Positions 55,102-63,889 of a stretch of 64,000 nt of DNA are shown here, one piece after another (position 1 is the first letter of the stretch; the number at the start of each line of letters is the position of its first letter). This DNA comes from Leucobacter aridicollis (GTDB lineage: Bacteria > Actinomycetota > Actinomycetes > Actinomycetales > Microbacteriaceae), in contig NZ_CP075339.1 of NCBI RefSeq assembly GCF_024399335.1, positions 1,116,001-1,180,000 of the forward strand. The letters run 5' to 3'. The position numbers and the translations under genes are program-made. A model generated the notes under the pieces. It was not told the origin of the DNA. It did no database searches and was given only the letters and a program-made list of their open reading frames with translations.

Positions 55102-57711
55102 ATGAGTGAGTTCGAGCTTCTTGACCCAGGCGCAGCGTTCGGCGGCGCGCAGCCAGCAGACGGCACTGACCCGCTGCTTGACGGATTGAACCCGGAACAG
55201 CGGCGCGCAGTCGTCGCCCGCGGACCCGCGCTGCTGATCGTCGCGGGTGCGGGGTCAGGCAAGACCCGCGTGCTCACGCACCGCATCGCGCACCTCATTC
55301 GCGAGAAAGAGGCGTGGCCGAGCCAGATTCTCGCCATTACGTTCACCAACAAGGCTGCGGCTGAAATGCGGGAGCGCCTGGGCGGGCTGCTCGGCTCGGG
55401 CGTGGAGGGCATGTGGGTGTCGACTTTTCACTCGGCGTGCGTGCGCATTCTGCGGCGAGAAGCCGAGCGCTTCGGGTACGTTTCGGGCTTCACTATCTAC
55501 GACTCGGCAGACTCGCGTGCGCTACTCAAGCGCATCATCAAAGACCTCGACGCCGATACCTATGGCTTCACACCGGCGAATACGAGCGCGAAGATCTCGA
55601 AGCTGAAGAACGAGCTCTCTGACGCGTCCGACTACGCCTCAACGATGAACCCGAGCGACCCGCGCGAGCGACTTTTCACCGAGATCTTCACTGCGTACGA
55701 GCAAGAACTGAAGCGGGCGAACGCCTTCGACTTCGACGACCTCATCGGGCAGACCGTGCAGCTGTTCCGCGCGCACCCCGACGTTGCTGCGATCTACAAG
55801 CGCAGGTTCCGCCACATCCTCGTCGATGAGTACCAAGATACGAACCACGCGCAGTACTCGCTCATCCGCGAGCTGACGAAGAGCGTTGAGCCCGCCGAGC
55901 TCGCGACACTCGTACCGCCCGTGCGCGAGCGCGAGCTCGATGGCCTCGGCCGGATTCCGGGCGCGAGCCTTACCGTCGTCGGCGACTCCGACCAATCGAT
56001 CTACGCGTTCCGTGGCGCAGACATCCGCAACATCGTCGAGTTTGAGCGCGACTTCTCGAACGCCGAGGTTGTGAAGCTCGAGCAGAACTACCGGTCGACG
56101 CAGAACATCCTGAGCGCCGCGAATGCCGTCATCGGCAACAACTTCGATCGCCAGGACAAGAAACTGTGGACGGCGGAGGGCGACGGCGACAAGATTGTCG
56201 GCTTCACCGGCTACTCTCAGCACGACGAGGCGCGTTTCGTCGCCGAAGAGATTGAGGATCTTCACCGGGACGGTATGGCCTACGGCGATATCGCCGTCTT
56301 CTACCGCACCAACTCGCAGACGCGAGCGCTTGAGGAGCTGCTCATTCGGTCGGCGATTCCGTATCGGGTGCTTGGCGGTACGAAGTTCTACGACCGCGCC
56401 GAGATCAAGGACGCGATGGCGTACCTCACGACAATTGCGAATCCGTTTGATCCCATTGCTTGGTCGCGCATGCTTGGAGCGCCGAAGCGCGGCGTCGGGC
56501 CGATGGCGGAGGCTCACCTCGCGAACTTCCAGGAAGCCGAGGGCGTCTCGTTCCATGAGGCGATGGAGCGCGCCGCCGAGATCCCGGCGCTCGGACCGAA
56601 GATTCGCACCACAGTCGTCGAGCTTGCCGACATGCTGACGCGAGCGACCGCAATGGCGCTTGGCGGCGGGGCCACCGACGTGCTGCCGCCCGTCGCCGAG
56701 GAAGCTGAGGACAAGACCGCTGACGCGTCGCAGAAGAAGCCGGCGCCAGTCGCAGACGTGCTGAAGCTCGTGCTCGACACGACAGAGATGATCGAGAAGC
56801 TTCGCGCGAAGCGAGACCCGCAGGACGACGCGCGAGCGGAGAACCTCGAGGAGCTTCTCGCTGTGGCGCGAGAGTTCGACGCGCAGCAGCCCGGGGCAGG
56901 CCTCCTCGCGTTCCTCACCGAGGTGTCGCTCGTTGCAGCGGCTGACGACCTCGACGATCAGAGCGGCACTGTCTCACTGATGACGCTGCACACCGCGAAG
57001 GGCCTCGAATACCCTGCTGTCTTTATCACGGGCGTCGAGGAGGGGCTTATCCCGCACCAGATGTCGGTCGATGAGCTCGGCGGAATCAACGAAGAACGGC
57101 GGCTGATGTACGTCGGCATCACGCGTGCCAGGCAGAAGCTCTTCATCACGCTCGCATCGACGCGTGCAACGTTCGGAGACGTCGCGGTCGCGATGCCGTC
57201 GCGGTTCCTCCAGGAGATCCCCGAGGGCCTCATCGAATGGCGGCAGTCGCCGGGTGAAGTCACCGGGCGGGGTGGTACCGCCTCCCGGGCGCTCAACGCT
57301 GGCCGTGCGCCGGGTGCTGGAGGGTCGAGCGGTGCCTCGTGGTCGCGAAACCGTGACTCGCAGGTCTCGTTTGGGGCGAGCGGTGGTGGCGGCAGCTCCG
57401 CGGCGGTGTCCGAGCCTGCGAGCGGCAACATGCAGTCAGCGCTCGACAAGTGGCGCGAGCGCAAGCGCCTCGCCAAGGAAGCTCAGGCCGCGGGCGGGGG
57501 ATTTCCGAACACCATCGTCGGCAACATTCGAGATAACGGCGATCTCGAACTCGCCCTCGGGGACCGTATCAGGCATGACGAATATGGTGAGGGCCGAGTC
57601 AACGCGGTCACCGGCGCCGGCTCAAAGCGTGTCGCACACGTCACATTCGACAGCGTCGGCGAGCGCAAGCTGCTCGTAAAGCTCGCGCCGATCGAGAAGG
57701 TCTCGGAGTAG
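55102..57711 (+). CDS. pcrA: ATP-dependent DNA helicase PcrA/UvrD
   Basis: Superfamily 1 3'-5' helicase for nucleotide excision repair and replication-conflict resolution. It is 869 aa. Motifs in order: LNPEQRRAV, Walker A VAGAGSGKTRVL (about 50), ITFTNKAAAEM, VDEYQDTN (about 245), VGDSDQSIYAFRGAD, NYRSTQNIL, MTLHTAKGLEYP (about 630), and ITRARQKLF. The Gly/Ser-rich linker precedes a Tudor-like C-terminal domain (GDRIRHDEYGEGRV). An insert of about 30 residues with acidic and Lys-rich sequence lies near 530-560. ATG at 55102. Confidence 0.96.
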   Translation: MSEFELLDPGAAFGGAQPADGTDPLLDGLNPEQRRAVVARGPALLIVAGAGSGKTRVLTHRIAHLIREKEAWPSQILAITFTNKAAAEMRERLGGLLGSGVEGMWVSTFHSACVRILRREAERFGYVSGFTIYDSADSRALLKRIIKDLDADTYGFTPANTSAKISKLKNELSDASDYASTMNPSDPRERLFTEIFTAYEQELKRANAFDFDDLIGQTVQLFRAHPDVAAIYKRRFRHILVDEYQDTNHAQYSLIRELTKSVEPAELATLVPPVRERELDGLGRIPGASLTVVGDSDQSIYAFRGADIRNIVEFERDFSNAEVVKLEQNYRSTQNILSAANAVIGNNFDRQDKKLWTAEGDGDKIVGFTGYSQHDEARFVAEEIEDLHRDGMAYGDIAVFYRTNSQTRALEELLIRSAIPYRVLGGTKFYDRAEIKDAMAYLTTIANPFDPIAWSRMLGAPKRGVGPMAEAHLANFQEAEGVSFHEAMERAAEIPALGPKIRTTVVELADMLTRATAMALGGGATDVLPPVAEEAEDKTADASQKKPAPVADVLKLVLDTTEMIEKLRAKRDPQDDARAENLEELLAVAREFDAQQPGAGLLAFLTEVSLVAAADDLDDQSGTVSLMTLHTAKGLEYPAVFITGVEEGLIPHQMSVDELGGINEERRLMYVGITRARQKLFITLASTRATFGDVAVAMPSRFLQEIPEGLIEWRQSPGEVTGRGGTASRALNAGRAPGAGGSSGASWSRNRDSQVSFGASGGGGSSAAVSEPASGNMQSALDKWRERKRLAKEAQAAGGGFPNTIVGNIRDNGDLELALGDRIRHDEYGEGRVNAVTGAGSKRVAHVTFDSVGERKLLVKLAPIEKVSE

Positions 57712-57730
57712 CCCGAGCGCTCACGATGAC

Positions 57731-57780
57731 GATGCCCGGTGGGGCGGCGGCCTCTGATGAGGCCCCGCCCACCGGGCATC
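57731..57780. terminator. bidirectional terminator between pcrA and the permease gene
   Basis: GATGCCCGGTGGG and CCCACCGGGCATC form the outer 13-bp stem, with an imperfect inner stem (GGCCTC/GAGGCC). It serves the convergent pcrA and NRAMP-like genes. Confidence 0.82.
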
Positions 57781-57799
57781 GTGCATATCTCGGGTTACG

Positions 57800-59032
57800 T
57801 TAGCCTGCCAGCTTCACGACGTAGCTCCCCGCGAGGAATAGCAGGAACGCGAGGCCGAAAAGCGCGAGGACAAGCTGTGGCGTCTTGATGCGCAGTTCGC
57901 CGCGGTCGCGGTGCCTGCCGAGGAACACCATCACGGCGCCAATGAGCGGTACGACAATGATTGTCACGGCCTGCGCCGTGATGATGAGCTGGATCGGAAT
58001 CCCGCCGAACACCGTCGCGATCACCCCGCCGAGCACGATGACGAGCGAGATGCACGCCTTGACTGGCGCAGACGCGAGGCCACCGCCGTCGATCTTGAAC
58101 ACACCCGCGAGCATCGACCCACCGATCGTCGAATTGCCGAGTAGCGACGAGAACGCCGCAGCCCACAGGCCGATCGCGAAGAGCCAGACCGCCCACGAAC
58201 CGATCGGCTCGAGGATCTGGGCGAGCGCGGCCGGGGAGTTCGCTTCGATGCCTGCAGGGTTGAGCGTCGCGGCGGCGGCGATCATGATGACGGTCGACAG
58301 TGCCCCGAGGATGAGCGTGCCGAGTACGGCATCGCGGCGCGCGAGCTTGAAGTCGCCGCTCGTCCATCCCTTCTCGCGTACGAGCTGGATTTGATAGAGG
58401 GCGCCGACAATCGAGAACGTCGTTGCCGCGAGCCCGACGATGAGTGGGATAGAGCCGTCGGGGATCGAGGGAACCAGACCGCCGACGACAGCGCCGAGAT
58501 CGGGCTTGCTCACCACGGCTGTCGTGATCATCGCGACGAGGAGCACGATGATCACGACGACCATCAGCTTCTCGAGGGCCGGGTAGAACTTGGGGATCCA
58601 CACGAAGATGAGCCCGATGACAGTGAAGAGCACGGCGAAGAACCGGGGGTCGCCACCGAACAAGAGCTGGCCCGCAGCCCCTGTGCCGGCCGAGTTGCCG
58701 GCCTGGAACGATGTCACGACGAGGAAAGATCCAAGGCCGACGATGATCGCCACGATGCCAGTCAACCGGTGCGCGACGGTCCCGAGGATACTCGTGTCTG
58801 TCGTCAGGCCGATGCGCACTCCGATGTTCACGAAGCAGAGCATGAGAATCGTCGCGATCACAGGGACCCAGATGAGCTCATAACCGAACGACGCGCCCAT
58901 CGCGCTCGCTGTCGCGATCGATCCTGGCCCGAAGACAAGCGCAGCGGTGATGAAAGCCGGACCGATCGAGCTAAAGACGCCGCGTTTTGGTGGCGCCCCT
59001 TGCGCGGTGGCTGTGACGGGAGTGGAGGTCAT
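57800..59032 (-). CDS. NRAMP-fold permease lacking metal-binding residues
   Basis: Membrane transporter of 410 aa, about eleven helices, annotated by similarity as a divalent metal transporter. It aligns with MntH through GPAFITAALVFGPGSIATA and MGASFGYELIWV, but the metal-binding DPGN of helix 1 is GPGS (residues 35-38). Helix 6 has ATTFSIVGALYQIQLV (203-218) where MntH has the M-P-H motif. Both lost residues bind the metal, so a different substrate is likely. ATG at 59032 overlaps the oxidoreductase stop by one base (TGATG). Last gene of the operon; organic substrate inferred from the partners. Confidence 0.85.
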   Translation of the reverse strand: MTSTPVTATAQGAPPKRGVFSSIGPAFITAALVFGPGSIATASAMGASFGYELIWVPVIATILMLCFVNIGVRIGLTTDTSILGTVAHRLTGIVAIIVGLGSFLVVTSFQAGNSAGTGAAGQLLFGGDPRFFAVLFTVIGLIFVWIPKFYPALEKLMVVVIIVLLVAMITTAVVSKPDLGAVVGGLVPSIPDGSIPLIVGLAATTFSIVGALYQIQLVREKGWTSGDFKLARRDAVLGTLILGALSTVIMIAAAATLNPAGIEANSPAALAQILEPIGSWAVWLFAIGLWAAAFSSLLGNSTIGGSMLAGVFKIDGGGLASAPVKACISLVIVLGGVIATVFGGIPIQLIITAQAVTIIVVPLIGAVMVFLGRHRDRGELRIKTPQLVLALFGLAFLLFLAGSYVVKLAG

Positions 59033-60003
59033 CAGTGACTCTTTTCTGTGTGGTGAGTTCCGCGCAGCGCCTCTGCTGCGCGGAGTGTGTTTGTGGCGAC
59101 AGTGCGTGCCGATTCCCACGGCGCCGTCGCGCTTCCGCATTGGAAGTTTTCGAGAAGTGCAGCTGCGAGCTCTGCGAATCCGAGCGAGTCGTGTGGGTGG
59201 GGAAACTCGAGGCTGACTGACAGCGTGCCAGTCGCAGTGAAGACGTCGATGGCGTAGCGCTCGGGGCCTGGCGTGCCTGTCACTGTCATCCCGAACGGCA
59301 CTTCGCGGTGATCCGGCACGGCGACGGTGCCGGCGAGCTGCGCGATCTCCTCGGACGCGCTGCGCGAGCCCGGGGAGCGGTGCGTCCAGCCGGAGACGTC
59401 GCCGATGAGCTCAGCGCCGGGGAGCACCGACTCCAGCATCTCCCAGGCGTGGAGTCCCGCCGTCACGAGCGTGCCGCCGCCGCGCTCAGGATCGTCTTGC
59501 CACGCCCGGTTGGGCGCGAGGAACATTTCGATGTCGTGCTGGGCGAGCACTCGCACTCCCCACACCTCTCGGCTCGCGACCTGCGTCGCGAGCTCGCGGA
59601 GGGCCGGTGCGAACCTGAGTACTGACGACGTGCCGACCCGATCCTCGTTGCCAGCGACCGCCGATTCCCACTCCGCGAGCTGCGCGGTGGTTCCCGCAAC
59701 AACCTTGTTCGCGAAAATGAAGGCGTCCGTCGTGTGCAGCAGTTCGCTCACGAACGGGACAGTCTCGTGCGGGCGTGCGGTGAGAATGACGATGTTGGGC
59801 CGGGTGCCGGCGAGCTCCGCGATCGTTCGAACGGCCTCGCAATCGAAGCTCGTCGCGAACGAGCTCGCGAGCGTCGCGTCGGAATCATAGACGCCGACGA
59901 ATTCGACGGGGGCGCCATGCTCGCGCAGCCGCGCCAGGTTTCCCGCGTCGGTCACCGGGTGAGAGTGCGCGAGGCCAGCGAAGGCGATCCGGATCGGGGT
60001 CAT
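59032..60003 (-). CDS. Gfo/Idh/MocA family oxidoreductase
   Basis: NAD(P)-dependent dehydrogenase of a sugar or polyol derivative. It is 323 aa. The N-terminal Rossmann fold is unusual: RIAFAGLAHSHPVTDAGNL replaces the common GxGxxG. NIVILTARPHETVPFV and FANKVVAGTTAQL take the EKP position, with an Asn-Lys in place of Glu-Lys. The C-terminal domain has GGTLVTAGLHAWEMLESVLPG with a conserved-looking histidine. ATG at 60003, 6 nt after the DapA-like stop. Confidence 0.85.
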   Translation of the reverse strand: MTPIRIAFAGLAHSHPVTDAGNLARLREHGAPVEFVGVYDSDATLASSFATSFDCEAVRTIAELAGTRPNIVILTARPHETVPFVSELLHTTDAFIFANKVVAGTTAQLAEWESAVAGNEDRVGTSSVLRFAPALRELATQVASREVWGVRVLAQHDIEMFLAPNRAWQDDPERGGGTLVTAGLHAWEMLESVLPGAELIGDVSGWTHRSPGSRSASEEIAQLAGTVAVPDHREVPFGMTVTGTPGPERYAIDVFTATGTLSVSLEFPHPHDSLGFAELAAALLENFQCGSATAPWESARTVATNTLRAAEALRGTHHTEKSH

Positions 60004-60009
60004 GGTCCG

Positions 60010-61074
60010 CTACCGCAGCCAGGATTCCAAGTGCTCGGAGATGAAGGCGTCGTCGCTGAGCTCTGGATACGCGAGGCGCACGCGGCGGATTTCGTCGGCT
60101 TGACCCGGAGACAGGCCCTCGCTGGGGTCGAGACACCATACACCCTCAAGGAGCCCCTGCTGGCGGAGCACCTCGTGCACGCCAGCGATCACCCCGGCGA
60201 AGTCGTGAGCCGGATCGAAGACGGCCTGGTTGAAGTCGACCATGTCCGCGCTCGCGCGATTGAGGTCCGCGAGCGATTCGAGATCCCCGGCTGCCGCCCG
60301 GTGCGCCGTGTTGAGCAGCGTGACAGCCGCGCGGGTGCCGACCGCCCACTGGCCGAGCAGCCCTCCCACGAAGCGCAGCGTGGTGGGGCCCGCTGGCGAC
60401 GCGACGTGAAACTCAGACTGCAAATCGGACACGATCGCGTCGTCGTTGCCCGTGTACAGGGCGATTTCCTGTGCGCGACCAGACTCGGCGACGCCGCGGA
60501 TGAGCTCGAGCGTCTTGTACCTGTCAAACGGTGCCGCCTTCACCGCGACAACGGCCGGGATCTCGGCGAACTCCCGCCAGAACTCGCGGGAAAGCGTCGG
60601 GCCGCCAATCGCGGTCTGCAGGTAGAAGCCGACGAGGGGGAGTACCTCTCCGATGGCGCGTGCGCGCTCGAGTAGCGACGCTTCGGTCGCCCCCGGGACT
60701 CGAGGGCTCACGAGCACGGCGTCGTAGCCGAGGTCGCGGGCGAGCTCGGCCTCGGCAACAGCCTGTGCCGTGTCGCCGGTGACGCCCGCGATCCGCACAA
60801 CGCTGTCGTCGCCGTGTGCCGAGATCTCCTCCGCGGCGATCCGCAGCACGGGCTCAAAGAGATTGTGCTCAGGGTCGCGGATCTCGAACTGGGTCGTGTG
60901 CACCCCAACTGCGAGTCCGCCGGCGCCTGCTGCGAGGTAGTAGCGCGTGAGCGCGCGCTGGCGGCGCTCGTCGAGCGTGCGCTCGGCGGTGAGAGCGAGC
61001 GGTTGAGCTGGGATGACAACTCCTCGAAGGAGTGCTTCCCGTGCGGCACGTCGAAGCTGTGGCGTTGTAGACAT
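60010..61074 (-). CDS. DapA/DHDPS-NAL family aldolase
   Basis: Class I lyase or aldolase of the dihydrodipicolinate synthase superfamily; here most likely catabolic. It is 354 aa, longer than the usual 290-310. Schiff-base lysine Lys179 in VVAVKAAPFDRYK and catalytic tyrosine Tyr151 in VGFYLQTAIGG are present; AGAGGLAVGVHTTQFEI takes the place of the substrate-loop G-T-T-G-E. Its ATG at 61074 is immediately adjacent to the stop of the next upstream gene. Biosynthetic DapA is unlikely given the loop and partners. Confidence 0.85.
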   Translation of the reverse strand: MSTTPQLRRAAREALLRGVVIPAQPLALTAERTLDERRQRALTRYYLAAGAGGLAVGVHTTQFEIRDPEHNLFEPVLRIAAEEISAHGDDSVVRIAGVTGDTAQAVAEAELARDLGYDAVLVSPRVPGATEASLLERARAIGEVLPLVGFYLQTAIGGPTLSREFWREFAEIPAVVAVKAAPFDRYKTLELIRGVAESGRAQEIALYTGNDDAIVSDLQSEFHVASPAGPTTLRFVGGLLGQWAVGTRAAVTLLNTAHRAAAGDLESLADLNRASADMVDFNQAVFDPAHDFAGVIAGVHEVLRQQGLLEGVWCLDPSEGLSPGQADEIRRVRLAYPELSDDAFISEHLESWLR

Positions 61075-62106
61075 CTAGAACTTCCCGTCGCGGACTGCCC
61101 ACTTGGTGGGCTTTGCGGTCATCGGCAGGCCAGCCTCGATCCATTGCGCCTGCCACTCGATGAGGGTCTGCGCCGAGACCGCCGGGTACCCAAAGAGTGC
61201 CATGCACCGGCTCGAGTCGTTGAGAAGCGCCGTTGGCTGGGGCTCGCCAACGATTGTCACGTCGCGCCCGAGCAGGCTTCCAAAGCGGTGAGCCACGGCG
61301 TCGACCGACAGCGTCTCGGGGCCTGTGAGGTTGATCGTGAACACATCTGTTGAGGCATGGGTGAGGCTTCGCAGCACGACCTCGTTCGCGTAGCCCTGCC
61401 AGACGACGTTGACGTTCGCTGTGGCTACCGAGACGGGCTCACCCGAGTGCACGGCCGAGCCGATATCCGCGAGCACGCCGTAACGCAGATCGACAGCGTA
61501 GTTCAGGCGGACAATCGAGACGCGGGTGCCGCGCTCCTCAGCCGCGAACTCAAAGACCCGCTCGCGGCCGAGGCAGGACTGCGCGTACTCGCCGATCGGC
61601 GACGGAGCAACGTCCTCTGATGCGCCGCCAGAAGACGCAGGCACGAACGGATACACGTTGCCAGTCGACAGCGCGGCGATTGCGCTCGTGCGGTAGCGGC
61701 GGGCGATGCGGTCTGGCAGGGCTGCGTTGACCTCCCACGCCCAGGACGGGCTTGTCGCAGCGCCGAACTTTGCGCCAACCATAAAGACGACGTTGGGCGC
61801 ATCGGGGAGCGCATCGAGGCTGTCGTTCTTGACGAGGTCGAATTGCACGACCTCGACCCCGGCCTGCGTGAGGCGCTCCCGGACGCTCTCCTCACCAAAG
61901 CGCGACACTGCGTACACAGTGTCGCTTTCTCGCCCGGCAGCGTTCAGGGCGTTGCGTGCGAGCACGGCGAGAGTCGGCCCCATCTTCCCGCCGGCGCCGA
62001 GGATGACGATGTCGCCCGCGCCTTTCGCGAAGTCTTCGACGAGGCCGGCGCTCGGTGCGACGAGTCGCGCCTCAAGCTCGGCTTCGGATGTAAAACCCTG
62101 TGGCAT
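61075..62106 (-). CDS. NAD-dependent epimerase/dehydratase family protein
   Basis: Extended-SDR protein, probably a dehydrogenase or epimerase in the same catabolic route. It is 343 aa. NAD loop IVILGAGGKMGPTLAVLARNAL (about 31-52) and a downstream SDR pattern with ALSTGNVYPFVP, followed by EYAQSCLGRERVFE where the catalytic Y-x-x-x-K is Y-x-x-x-C/L, so the lysine is not at the usual place. ATG at 62106 has GGAGGATC upstream. First gene of the four-gene operon. Confidence 0.85.
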   Translation of the reverse strand: MPQGFTSEAELEARLVAPSAGLVEDFAKGAGDIVILGAGGKMGPTLAVLARNALNAAGRESDTVYAVSRFGEESVRERLTQAGVEVVQFDLVKNDSLDALPDAPNVVFMVGAKFGAATSPSWAWEVNAALPDRIARRYRTSAIAALSTGNVYPFVPASSGGASEDVAPSPIGEYAQSCLGRERVFEFAAEERGTRVSIVRLNYAVDLRYGVLADIGSAVHSGEPVSVATANVNVVWQGYANEVVLRSLTHASTDVFTINLTGPETLSVDAVAHRFGSLLGRDVTIVGEPQPTALLNDSSRCMALFGYPAVSAQTLIEWQAQWIEAGLPMTAKPTKWAVRDGKF

Positions 62107-62348
62107 TCTCGATCCTCCATTGGTTCGTTAGCGAGCGATTCGCATGAGTGAAATTAAACACCAAGGTGTGATAATTCGCAATATTCGATCTGTGTCCCCG
62201 TAAACACGGGAAGATGTGGTTCAGTTTTTCTGGCACGGGCAGGGCATATTGGCCATATTCTCGACCTTGGGCATGGGGTGTTGGCTAGGATAATGGCCAC
62301 TGTGCGGTGCCAACGCTGGCCCGCGAACTCAGCGCTTGGAGGTGCACC
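62107..62348. promoter_or_regulatory. divergent regulatory region of the ROK system
   Basis: A 242-bp AT-richer gap holding ACACC-AA-GGTGT (62158-62169), a CCCGT-AAAC-ACGGG hairpin (62197-62210) and a direct CATATT repeat (62251-62265). The first palindrome lies about 52 nt upstream of the operon start, a plausible ROK operator. Confidence 0.5.
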
Positions 62349-63476
62349 GTGGCAAAAGCGAACTCATCGTCAATTTCGGCGAGAGTGGCGCTCAAGCTTC
62401 GCGACGGCGGCCCAGACTCCGTCAACGGCATTGCCGAGGCACTCGAGCTGTCACGAACCTCTGTCGAGAACGTGCTCGGAGTCTTGACGGCCTCGGCTGA
62501 CATCACCCGCACCACGGTTGCAGGCAGCGGGGTTGGTCGGCCGTCGCGCCGATACGAGCTTGACGCGCCCGCCGGCTACGTTGCGGGCGTTGACGTGGGC
62601 AAGGCGAGCATACGTGTCGTCATCGCAGACCTTGCAGGAACAGTGATTGCAGACCACGCGGGTGGCGGCGTCGGAACGGTCGCCGACGGGGCGTCGAAAC
62701 TTGACACCGTGACACTGCAGGTGAAGGCGGCCTTCCAGGAGGCTTCACTCCCGCTCGATAGGCTTCGCGCGGTCGGGCTCTCGCTCCCCGGCATCGTTGA
62801 CGAGGCGGGGAGCGTGGTGACGTCAGTCGTCATTCCCGAATGGTCTGGGGTTGATGTTGGCAGTCGGCTGGCCGTCGCGCTGGGTGCCCCCGTTGTCGTC
62901 GACAATGGCGTTCGGCTGGCGGCAGTCGCCGAACATGAGCTCGGCGCCGCCCAGCTTGTCGACGACGTGCTGTACCTGTCGGTGGGAAACCGTATCGCGA
63001 TGGGCCTCATACTTGACGGGAAGCCCAGGCGGGGGCGGCACAACGCCGCGGGCGATATTGGCCGCCTGGCGGTTCGGGGCGTTGACCCCGAAACCGGTGA
63101 GATCCGCTGGGCCCACGGAACCGGTGCAGCAGAGCTGTTCCAGCGGGTCCGAGACGACGAGCCAGCCGCTATTCAGGAGCTCGCCGCATTCACTGAGGAG
63201 CTTGCGCATTCGCTCGCAACGCTGATTATGGCAGTGGACCCGGGCAAGGTCGTTGTCGGGGGAGGGCTCTCGCGTGCCCACGACGAGTTCCTCGTGCCGT
63301 TGGGGCGGGCGGTGTCGCGCCGCATTCGGTTGGCAGCGGAAGTGCCGATCGTTGGGGCCCGACTGGGGGACGAGGCAGCTGCACACGGGGCGCTCGTGCA
63401 CGCTTTTGCCCACGCCTCCGAGCGAATCTATGGAATTGCGGGAATGACGGTGCCGAGAATCACGCCAATCGCGTAA
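62349..63476 (+). CDS. ROK family transcriptional regulator
   Basis: Sugar-responsive repressor. It is 375 aa from the GTG at 62349 with GGAGGT 5 nt upstream; the frame is open further upstream but has no ribosome site. N-terminal winged helix (SVNGIAEALELSRTSVENVLGVL, about 24-46), then the ROK sugar-binding domain (AGVDVGKASIRVVIADLAGTV, GLSLPGIVDE, VVVGGGLSRAHDEF). The ROK zinc motif C-x-C-G-x-x-G-C is absent, and the GxxGH histidine is Arg (GDIGR, 235-239), so it is a regulator and not a kinase. Divergent from the catabolic operon, which it probably controls. Confidence 0.9.
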   Translation: MAKANSSSISARVALKLRDGGPDSVNGIAEALELSRTSVENVLGVLTASADITRTTVAGSGVGRPSRRYELDAPAGYVAGVDVGKASIRVVIADLAGTVIADHAGGGVGTVADGASKLDTVTLQVKAAFQEASLPLDRLRAVGLSLPGIVDEAGSVVTSVVIPEWSGVDVGSRLAVALGAPVVVDNGVRLAAVAEHELGAAQLVDDVLYLSVGNRIAMGLILDGKPRRGRHNAAGDIGRLAVRGVDPETGEIRWAHGTGAAELFQRVRDDEPAAIQELAAFTEELAHSLATLIMAVDPGKVVVGGGLSRAHDEFLVPLGRAVSRRIRLAAEVPIVGARLGDEAAAHGALVHAFAHASERIYGIAGMTVPRITPIA

Positions 63477-63889
63477 GACGAGCCGAACCGCTCGACGGCT
63501 GGCAGGCTGGCCTGCCGTACGGGTGGGCTGACCTGCTGCACGGGTGGGCTGACTGGGCGGGAGCCAAAACGGGCCGCTGCGGTTGCGCGATCCTGCGGAT
63601 TTGATCCCCACTATGCGCTGCCGAAGCCGTGTCGCGTAAAGAGTGCGATTTCCTACGGTATGGAGGCGCTGATTCGCCTGGATCGCTTGAACCGTGGGTG
63701 CCTAAATGCTGGTTCAGTCGAATCGTTGCCGCCGTTCGCGGCCGCGATCGCCGGGTGGCGTCTACAGCTGAGCGCCACGGCTGAATCTACCGAGACACCG
63801 GTGTTAGACTGGCAAACGGTCGACATTTCTCTCGACATCGAGACATTTTTGCCTCGGGTAACCAAACATCCCAAGCAGAAGGACAGTAC
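63477..63889. other. intergenic region before sucC
   Basis: A 413-bp gap. GGCAGG/CCTGCC makes a small hairpin (63501-63516) after the ROK gene. CGGGTGGGCTGAC is repeated exactly at 63520-63532 and 63541-63553. A -10-like TAGACT lies at 63805-63810, followed by TCGACAT repeats at 63820-63826 and 63832-63838 and GAGACAT at 63840-63846. No gene is credible here. Confidence 0.65.

Noticed and set aside
57800..59032. Ordinary MntH manganese transporter
   Set aside because: The helix-1 Asp/Asn and helix-6 Met/His that bind metal are absent, and the neighbours are catabolic enzymes.
60010..61074. Biosynthetic dihydrodipicolinate synthase (dapA)
   Set aside because: It is longer than DapA, lacks the substrate-loop G-T-T-G-E, and sits in a sugar-acid-type operon with a ROK regulator.
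62349..63476. Glucokinase or other ROK sugar kinase
   Set aside because: It has an N-terminal winged helix and lacks the ROK zinc cysteines and the GxxGH histidine.
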